A stretch of 27,120 nt of DNA from DASZIT01 sp035948855. Lineage in GTDB: Bacteria; Actinomycetota; Acidimicrobiia; Acidimicrobiales; RAAP-2. The notes under the pieces are model-generated. The model saw nothing but the letters and a program-made list of their open reading frames with translations, had not been told where the DNA came from and did not search any database. A program made the translations under genes and the position numbers. Location: positions 1 to 27,120 of the forward strand of contig DASZIT010000036.1 of NCBI GenBank assembly GCA_035948855.1, read 5' to 3'. Positions 21,478-27,120 of this stretch are shown one piece after another; the first letter of the stretch is position 1; each line of letters opens with the position of its first letter.

Positions 21478-23685
21478 ATGGCTACGTACTTGTACCGGGT
21501 GGGCCGATGGACATTCCTTCATCGCAAGACGGTGCTTGCCCTTTGGGTGCTCCTCCTCATTGTCCTGATCTCGCTCTCGAGTGCCTTCAGCCGGCCGGCC
21601 AGCACCGCGTTCTCCATCCCGGGGACCCAATCGCAACAGGCAATCGACCTGCTGAACCAGAAGTTCCCCGGCGCCGCCGGGGCAGCGGCCCAGATGGTCT
21701 TCGCCGTCCCCGGAGGCAAGACCCTCACCGATCCGACGATCCAGACGGCCGTCCAAGCCTCGGTCGCCCAAGCTCAGAAAGCCCCGCAGGTCAAGCTGGT
21801 CAGCGACCCCTACGGCAAGGGGACCATCTCCTCGAACCAGCGCATCGCCTATGCCACCGTCATTTACGCGGTGCCCGTCTCCGGGATCACCCCGGCGGCC
21901 CAGCAGGCATTGGAACAGAGCGCGACACCCGCCCGGAAGGCCGGGGTCGAAGTGGCGTTCGGGGGAGGCGTGGTGACCCCGGCGGCGGCCAAGGACAGCT
22001 CGGAGGCCGGGGGCCTGATCATCGCTTACATCGTCCTGGCCATCACCCTCGGATCGATGGTCGCCGCCGGGCTTCCGTTGCTCACTGCGCTGATCGGCGT
22101 CGGAATCGGCATCTCCGGCATCAATGCCCTGGGCGCGGTGATCAGCCTCTCCTCGGCCGCTCCGGTGGTGGCCACCATGTTGGGCCTGGCGGTGGCCATC
22201 GACTACGCGCTCTTCATCCTCCAGCGATACCGACAACTCCTAGCCACCGGCCTCGAACCCCCGGAGGCGGCCGCCCGATCAGCCGCCACCGCGGGGAGCG
22301 CGGTGGTGTTTGCCGGGCTCACCGTAGTCATGGCGCTGTGCGGACTTGCGGTGGTGAACATCCCGTTCCTGACGGTGATGGGACTGGCCGCCGCGGGCAC
22401 AGTCACCGTGGCCGTACTCATCGCGGTGACCCTGGTCCCGGCCGTCATCGGGATGATCGGCCCCCGCATCAAGCCGGTCGGTGCGTCGAAGGCGCGGCGG
22501 CCATCAAACCAGGATCGCGACGCGGCCGGTCTTCGCTGGGCCCGAGTCCTCACCCGCCAGCCTCTCATCGTCATCGGCATCGTGGCCGTCATCGTGGTCC
22601 TCCTGGCCGCGCCCGCCCTTGGGCTCAAGCTCGGCCTCCCCGACGCCGGTTCGGAGCCACCCGGCTCCACCGGTCGGGTGGCCTACGACCTACTGGCCGA
22701 GGGCTTCGGGCCGGGCGTGAACGGTCCCCTTACCGTTGTGGTCAACGCTCCGCAGAAAGACAACCCTCAACAGGTGGCAGAGGCCGCAGTCAAGGGCCTG
22801 AGTGGGCTGCCCGATGTCGCTTCGGTATCACCTCCCATTCAGAACTCCACCAAAGATGTGACCATCGTCATCGTGACGCCGAAGAGCAGCCCCACATCTG
22901 ACCAGACGTCCCAGTTGGTGAACCTCGTACGCACCGACGCGGTGCAGGTGCAGAAGGCAACCGGAGTCGAAGTCCTGGTCACCGGGCCCACCGCGGTCAA
23001 CATCGACGTGTCCAACAAGCTGCAGGCGGCTTTGCCCATCTACCTGGTGGTAGTCGTGGGGTTGGGCCTGCTGCTCCTGGCCCTGGTGTTCCGATCCATC
23101 CTGGTGCCGCTGAAGTCCGTATTCGGATTCCTGTTGAGCATCCTCGCGGCCATGGGGCTGGTGGTCAGCATCTTCCAGGATGGGCACCTCGGGAGTCTGT
23201 TCGGGGTCCACAACACCGGCCCGGTAGTGAGCTTCTTGCCCATCTTCCTGATCGCCGCCATTTTCGGGCTGTCCACCGACTACGAAGTCTTTCTCGTCTC
23301 CCGGATGTGGGAGGAGTTCGCCCACACCGGTGAAGCAATACCGTCAGTCGTGAAGGGGTACGGGGAGAGTGCCCGGGTGGTGGTGGCGGCCGGCCTGATC
23401 ATGATCGGCGTCTTCACCAGCTTCGTGTTCTCCGACGACGTGATAACCAAGGAGATCGGTTTCGCCCTGGCCGTCGGGGTTCTGGTTGACGCCTTTCTGG
23501 TTCGGCTGACCCTGGTGCCGGCGGTCATGGCCCTCCTGGGACGAAGGGCATGGTGGCTGCCACACTGGCTGGACCGGGCTATACCCAATGTCGACATCGA
23601 GGGTCTCAAGTTGGATGAGAACCTCGCCGAAAGCGCGCTCCGGGCGAAGGTGGGGGTGGGGCCGGTGGCGGGCGACCAGCGGTAG
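21478..23685 (+). CDS. MMPL-family (RND superfamily) membrane transporter
   Basis: The 735-residue protein has the two-fold MMPL layout. An N-terminal span ('KTVLALWVLLLIVLISL') is followed by an extracellular domain (about 45-175), a five-span bundle, a short cytoplasmic Arg/Lys-rich linker (about 335-355), a second span, a second extracellular domain (about 385-515), and a final five-span bundle. The Asp-Tyr pairs thought to carry the proton relay are present in both halves: 'AIDYALF' (D242-Y243) and 'STDYEVFL' (D601-Y602). The length fits compact MMPL proteins without the long C-terminal domain of MmpL3. Such proteins export lipids or other hydrophobic molecules to the envelope; the cargo cannot be told. 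No regulator or biosynthetic gene adjoins it. Confidence 0.93.
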   Translation: MATYLYRVGRWTFLHRKTVLALWVLLLIVLISLSSAFSRPASTAFSIPGTQSQQAIDLLNQKFPGAAGAAAQMVFAVPGGKTLTDPTIQTAVQASVAQAQKAPQVKLVSDPYGKGTISSNQRIAYATVIYAVPVSGITPAAQQALEQSATPARKAGVEVAFGGGVVTPAAAKDSSEAGGLIIAYIVLAITLGSMVAAGLPLLTALIGVGIGISGINALGAVISLSSAAPVVATMLGLAVAIDYALFILQRYRQLLATGLEPPEAAARSAATAGSAVVFAGLTVVMALCGLAVVNIPFLTVMGLAAAGTVTVAVLIAVTLVPAVIGMIGPRIKPVGASKARRPSNQDRDAAGLRWARVLTRQPLIVIGIVAVIVVLLAAPALGLKLGLPDAGSEPPGSTGRVAYDLLAEGFGPGVNGPLTVVVNAPQKDNPQQVAEAAVKGLSGLPDVASVSPPIQNSTKDVTIVIVTPKSSPTSDQTSQLVNLVRTDAVQVQKATGVEVLVTGPTAVNIDVSNKLQAALPIYLVVVVGLGLLLLALVFRSILVPLKSVFGFLLSILAAMGLVVSIFQDGHLGSLFGVHNTGPVVSFLPIFLIAAIFGLSTDYEVFLVSRMWEEFAHTGEAIPSVVKGYGESARVVVAAGLIMIGVFTSFVFSDDVITKEIGFALAVGVLVDAFLVRLTLVPAVMALLGRRAWWLPHWLDRAIPNVDIEGLKLDENLAESALRAKVGVGPVAGDQR

Positions 23686-23693
23686 CGGGCGTA

Positions 23694-23738
23694 GAGCCAG
23701 GTCAACCGGGGTCGGCGCAAAACGACAACACCTGGCTC
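23694..23738 (+). terminator. Inverted repeat after the MMPL gene, possible terminator
   Basis: GAGCCAGGT (23694-23702) and ACCTGGCTC (23730-23738) are perfect reverse complements with a 27-base spacer, starting eight bases after the MMPL stop. The spacer itself contains a smaller GTCG/CGAC hairpin. No T-run follows, so it would be an atypical terminator, or a binding site in front of the PhnB-like gene. Confidence 0.4.
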
Positions 23739-23850
23739 AATCGGAGCTCAGCGGTACCTTGGTCATACTCCGCGGGCCGCGATGATTTTCGGCCGACGGG
23801 ATAGTCAGCAATGGTGAACGGTGGAAACTCAAACGACCAGGAGCCGCGCC

Positions 23851-24333
23851 ATGCCCACGATCACTCCCAATCTCTGGTTCGACAGCGAAGGCCTGGAGGC
23901 GGCCGAGTTCTACATCTCGTTGTTTCCGAACTCGGAGATCACCAACGTCTCCCACTACGGGGATGGGGGCCCGCGACCGGCCGGCTCGGTGTTGACCGTT
24001 GACTTCGTCCTTGACGGCCAGCACTTCACGGCGCTCAACGGCGGCCCCGAGTACCAGTTCAGCGAAGCGATCTCAATGCTGATCAGCTGTGCCGACCAGG
24101 ACGAGGTCGACTACTACTGGAACAGACTCACCGAGGGTGGCGAAGAGGGTCAGTGCGGCTGGCTGAAGGACAAGTACGGGCTCTCGTGGCAGGTCATCCC
24201 GGCCGGCCTGGGGCAGGTGCTGAGCGACCAGGTCGACGGACGCGGCCAACGGGCGATGAAAGCCATGTTCGGCATGAGGAAACTCGATCTGGCCGCGCTC
24301 CAGGCGGCGGCCGACCGAGCCAACGAGCCCTGA
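23851..24333 (+). CDS. PhnB-like VOC protein (3-demethylubiquinone-9 3-methyltransferase-like fold)
   Basis: The 160-residue protein is a single VOC-type protein of the PhnB/3-dmu-9_3-mt group. The signature 'PTITPNLWFDSEGLEAAEFY' is followed by 'SLFPNSEI', 'VDFVLDGQHFTALNGGPEY', 'AISMLISCADQDEVDYYW' and 'GWLKDKYGLSWQVIP'. The family name comes from old annotations; methyltransferase activity is not expected, and the ligand is unknown. The ATG at 23851 is preceded by AGGAG (23839-23843) at seven bases, so it is preferred over a GTG ten codons upstream. It is not clearly in an operon: 165 bp separates it from the MMPL gene, and it converges on the large secreted-protein gene 61 bp away. Confidence 0.9.
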   Translation: MPTITPNLWFDSEGLEAAEFYISLFPNSEITNVSHYGDGGPRPAGSVLTVDFVLDGQHFTALNGGPEYQFSEAISMLISCADQDEVDYYWNRLTEGGEEGQCGWLKDKYGLSWQVIPAGLGQVLSDQVDGRGQRAMKAMFGMRKLDLAALQAAADRANEP

Positions 24334-24394
24334 GGGCGATCCTCCCCATACAGAAAATCAACGTGTCTGCAATCCGGGCTGCCGCCCAGCACGA

Positions 24395-25165
24395 CTACCC
24401 GGTCGGGACCGCCCCCACGATGTTGTTCACGTGGACCCCGATGCCGGGCAGCGAGCCCTGGAATTGGGCGTCACCGTAGGCGAACAGCCCGCCGTCGGCC
24501 CCGATGAGCCAGTAGCCCTTCCCGGTGTTGGTGGGCACGATGCCGATGACCGGGAAGGCGGGGGTCACCCCGCTGGTCGGGAGGGAGCCGAAGTTGACGG
24601 CCGCCCCGAAGGCGAACACCGCCCCCGACGCGGTGACCACCCAGTAGCCGTTCCCGCTCGGGGTGGGCACGATGGCGGTGGCGTTGTTGACGCCGGTGGG
24701 CCCGCCGAAGTTGGTGGCGTCCCCGAAGCTGTAGACGGTGCCGGTCGAGGCCAGCACCCAGTAGCCGCCGTCGTCCGGGGTGGCGGCGATGCCCACGATG
24801 TTGTTGACGTGGACCCCGATCCCGGGGAGGGAGTTCTGGAACCCGGCGCTGCCGATGGCGAACACCCCACCGTCCGACCCAATCAGCCAATAGCCCTTGC
24901 CGTCGAGGGTGGGCTCGATCCCGACGATGTTGTTGACGGAGACCCCGAGACCGGGCAGGGAGTTGACGAACCCGGCGTTGCCGAAGGCGAACACCCCGCC
25001 GTCCCGCCCGACCAGGAAGTAGCCCTGGTCATTGAAGGTCGGCACCATTCCCACGATGTTGTTCACGTGGATCCCGAGACCGGGCAGGGAGCCGAAGAAC
25101 CCACTCAGCTGGCCCAAGGGGAACACGAAGACCCCGCCGTCGTTCCCGACCATGTCATAGCCACT
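24395..25165 (-). repeat. Six tandem 126-129-bp coding repeats (GYWL-type)
   Basis: Six units encode about 42-43 residues each. The shared 'CACGATGTTGTT' stretch on the plus strand recurs at 24416, 24794, 24923 (first base changed) and 25052, giving 129-bp steps for the last three and three 126-bp steps between the first two. The two middle units (about 24545-24790) have diverged most and lack the 'VNNIVG' core. The 'LPGIGVHVNNIVG' segment is almost identical between outer units, which suggests recent duplication or gene conversion. Confidence 0.8.
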
Positions 25166-27120
25166 GGGCTTGGCCGGGGGTGGCGGGGGTGGCGGCGGGG
25201 GGGGCGGGGCCGTCACCACCAGGGTGGCCGTGCCACTGGAGCCGGCGAAGTTGGTATCCCCCGAGTAGGCCCCGGTGACCAGATCGGTCCCGACCGGGGC
25301 GGAGGTCGCCGTGCAGCTGGCTATGCCCCCCGAGACGGCGGCCGCACACAGGGTGGTGCCGGTGGTCGAGAAGGTGACCGCCCCGGTCGGAGTGCCCGGG
25401 GAGCCGGTGACCGTCGCCGAGTAGGTGACGGTTCCCCCCGAGGCGACCGAGGTGGGGTTGACCGACACCGAGGTGGCACTGGGCACCGGGCCCGGCTTGG
25501 TCACCGTGAGGGTGGTCGTCCCCGACGAGCCGGCGAAGGCGCCTGAGCCCGAATAGGTGCCGGTGATGGTGTCGGTCCCGACCGGGGCATTGGTGGCGGT
25601 GCAGCTGCCGGTCCCGGCGGCCAGGGTGGCGGTGCAGAGGGGGGTGGCCGCCGAGGTGAAGGCGACGGTCCCGGTCGGCGGGCCACCGGTGCCCGAGACG
25701 GTGGCCGAATAGGTGACGATGTTCCCCGAGGTCACCGAGGTGGGATTGACCGACACCGTGGTGGTGGTCGGGGCGCCGGACACGGTGAGGGTGGCGCTGC
25801 CCGACGAGCCGGCGAAGCTGGAGCCCGACGTCGGAGTGTAGCTACCGGTAATGGTGTCGGTGCCAGCCGGAGCATTCGTGGCGGTGCAGCTGCCCGCGCC
25901 TCCGACCAGAGCCGGAGTCGTACACAGGGTGGTGGCCCCGGTGGCGAAGGTAACCGTCCCGGTCGGGGTCCCGGATCCGGAGGTGACCGTCGCCGAGTAG
26001 GTGACAGTTGCCCCGGGCGCGACCGAGGTCGGCAACACCGTGATGGTGGTGGTGGTCGGAATTGGGGCCCCCGAGCCCTCGAAGGCGCCGATCGAGCACG
26101 GGTTGGCCCGGCTGAAGCCCCGCTGGTCGAACTGCGGGCAGGCCGACGGTGCCTCGGCCCCGATGGCCGGGCTTCCCGCCGACAGCGCCTCGGTCGGGGT
26201 CGGACCGCCGTTGTTGGCCAGCGGCTGTAGCAGCGGGTTGCTGGCCGAAAGGTCGTGGTTGGCGGTCAGGAATCCACAGGTAGAGCCGATGTCCTCGTTG
26301 TAGCCGCTGGAGGTGACCGGGCCGCCGCCGCACTCGTTGGGAGTCAGAGGGAGCCCGGCCTGGTCGTTGGCCAAGATGGTCCCGGTGAGGTTGGACGATC
26401 CGCCGGACTGGAAGATGCCACCGCCCTGCGATCCGGCCACCTGCGACGTCGAGTTGCCCGAGATCGTCACGTTGGTGAGCGCGAGGGTCGAGAAGTTCCA
26501 GATGCCGCCCCCCTGAAATGCCCCGGAGTTGTTGGCCACGGTGTCGTCGATCATGGTCAATCCGGCGTTGTTGTTGATCCCCGCCCCGTTCCCGTCGTTG
26601 GGCGCGGTGGCCACGATGGTGTTCCCGCTGACGGTGGAGTAATACATCACGTCGCTGGGCCCGGTATTGCCACCGTAGAAACCAGCACCTCGTTGCGTGC
26701 CGTTCCCCGCGATGATCTTGTTGTTGGATATCGAGGAGGCAGTAATGCTGGCGACGCCCGGTTGGGACCAGATTCCGCCGCCCTGCGAACCGCCGGAGTT
26801 GTTCGACACGCTGGACGCGTTGAGGAGGAGGTTGGCGCCGGTGTTGTAGATGCCGGCACCGTTCCCGTTACCGGCCGTGGAGTTGGCGCTGTTGAAATTG
26901 ACGGTAGCACCCGAGATACAGACGTTCGAGGCCGGGACCGGAGACGGTGGCGTTGGGGTCAAGGTGACGGCGCCGTTGCAGGTCGCCCCAGCATTGGACA
27001 TCATGAAGATCCCGCCGCCGTTGCCGGTGGTAGCCGTGTTATTGCTGACCGCGGTGCCATTGGTGAGCAGCAGGCCGCCGATCTGCTGGTAGATCCCGCC
27101 ACCGTTATTTTGTGCAGGAT
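24395..27120 (-). CDS. Large secreted repeat protein, 3' part: beta-helix / choice-of-anchor Q, Ig-like domains, GYWL repeats
   Basis: The frame is open to the right edge, so the N-terminus with any signal peptide is missing; 908 codons are visible. From the N-terminal side, about 250 residues are Asn/Gly-rich with repeated 'GNGAGI' and 'GGGI' turns, typical of a right-handed parallel beta-helix. Next comes a choice-of-anchor Q signature ('QPLANNGGPTPTEALSAGSP', then 'DQRGFSRANPCSIGAFEG'). Three Ig-like domains of about 90-95 residues follow, each starting like 'VNPTSV.SG..VTYSATV'. A polyproline stretch (ten prolines) and six 42-43-residue 'GYW(L/V)...DGGVFAFG' units reach the C-terminus, with no LPXTG or membrane anchor. 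It is probably exported and involved in the cell surface or adhesion, which is inference. Confidence 0.85.
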   Translation of the reverse strand, partial: PAQNNGGGIYQQIGGLLLTNGTAVSNNTATTGNGGGIFMMSNAGATCNGAVTLTPTPPSPVPASNVCISGATVNFNSANSTAGNGNGAGIYNTGANLLLNASSVSNNSGGSQGGGIWSQPGVASITASSISNNKIIAGNGTQRGAGFYGGNTGPSDVMYYSTVSGNTIVATAPNDGNGAGINNNAGLTMIDDTVANNSGAFQGGGIWNFSTLALTNVTISGNSTSQVAGSQGGGIFQSGGSSNLTGTILANDQAGLPLTPNECGGGPVTSSGYNEDIGSTCGFLTANHDLSASNPLLQPLANNGGPTPTEALSAGSPAIGAEAPSACPQFDQRGFSRANPCSIGAFEGSGAPIPTTTTITVLPTSVAPGATVTYSATVTSGSGTPTGTVTFATGATTLCTTPALVGGAGSCTATNAPAGTDTITGSYTPTSGSSFAGSSGSATLTVSGAPTTTTVSVNPTSVTSGNIVTYSATVSGTGGPPTGTVAFTSAATPLCTATLAAGTGSCTATNAPVGTDTITGTYSGSGAFAGSSGTTTLTVTKPGPVPSATSVSVNPTSVASGGTVTYSATVTGSPGTPTGAVTFSTTGTTLCAAAVSGGIASCTATSAPVGTDLVTGAYSGDTNFAGSSGTATLVVTAPPPPPPPPPPPAKPSGYDMVGNDGGVFVFPLGQLSGFFGSLPGLGIHVNNIVGMVPTFNDQGYFLVGRDGGVFAFGNAGFVNSLPGLGVSVNNIVGIEPTLDGKGYWLIGSDGGVFAIGSAGFQNSLPGIGVHVNNIVGIAATPDDGGYWVLASTGTVYSFGDATNFGGPTGVNNATAIVPTPSGNGYWVVTASGAVFAFGAAVNFGSLPTSGVTPAFPVIGIVPTNTGKGYWLIGADGGLFAYGDAQFQGSLPGIGVHVNNIVGAVPTG
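25205..26065 (-). repeat. Three tandem Ig-like domain repeats of about 280-290 bp
   Basis: Three successive units encode 'SVNPTSV', then 'VTYSATV', 'TGTVTF', 'CTATNAPVGTD' and 'FAGSSGTATL'. Matching points at 25212, 25500 and 25779 give spacings of 288 and 279 bp. Each unit has the conserved cysteine pair around the loop before 'SCTAT'. Confidence 0.75.

Noticed and set aside
24395..25165. Regularly spaced near-identical DNA segments that could suggest a CRISPR array
   Set aside because: The repeats are 126-129 bp, in frame and encode conserved protein units; there are no short palindromic repeats or unique spacers of 30-40 bp and no cas genes.
24431..25546. 371-codon Gly/Asp/Pro-rich open frame on the plus strand
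   Set aside because: It is a repeat-driven antisense shadow of the GYWL and Ig-like repeats; periodic 'DPDDVVDGDPETGQG' units mirror the minus-strand repeats.

Overview
The window is 27 kb of high-GC, densely packed DNA with many GTG starts, 1-8 bp gene overlaps and mostly short intergenic gaps. The gene content points to an actinobacterium: an actinobacterial cytochrome bcc-aa3 respiratory chain (diheme QcrC, three-span QcrA, long-tailed QcrB, CtaF), a DUF222/13E12-type HNH gene, a HelD/HelR-type helicase, an SCO6745-family protein and an MMPL transporter. The secreted protein at the right edge carries 'GYWL..DGG.FAFG' repeats, which I associate with the class Acidimicrobiia. That class-level placement is inference.

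Layout. 1-1364 (+): the 3' end of ctaD, then ctaF. 1427-2846 (-): an ECF sigma factor overlapping a two-domain VOC protein. 2957-4339 (+): a DUF222-HNH nuclease-like gene. 4466-8339 (-): ctaE-qcrC-qcrA-qcrB as a tightly coupled operon. 8445-10826 (-): a HelR/HelD-like helicase. 11078-16350 (+): hemE-hemH-hemY(cgoX)-lnt, coupled by overlaps or a 1-bp gap. 16401-16982 (-): a small PNKP-like HAD phosphatase. 17044-20298 (+): a 1084-residue membrane protein joining a degenerate metallophosphoesterase-like domain to an MprF/DUF2156-type lipid aminoacyltransferase domain. 20322-21215 (-): an SCO6745-family protein. 21478-23685 (+): an MMPL transporter. 23851-24333 (+): a PhnB-like VOC protein. 24395 to the right edge (-): the C-terminal part of a large secreted protein with a beta-helix, three Ig-like domains and six 42-43-residue repeats.

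How the parts fit. Most of the cytochrome oxidase and bcc complex is encoded in the first 8.3 kb. The hem operon, 2.7 kb away, makes coproporphyrinogen III and converts it to iron coproporphyrin by the coproporphyrin-dependent route, and so would feed those cytochromes. The final enzyme of that route, ChdC, is not in the window. lnt, the MprF-like fusion, the MMPL protein and the repeat protein form a cell-envelope half. No tRNA, rRNA, CRISPR array, insertion sequence or prophage was seen, and no gene-free stretch exceeds 300 bases. The least ordinary observations are the loss of the catalytic cysteine in Lnt (Ser at the expected position), the phosphoesterase-like/MprF fusion with altered metal-site motifs, a perfect 9-bp-arm inverted repeat just upstream of the sigma factor, and apparently leaderless promoters for hemE and ctaE.
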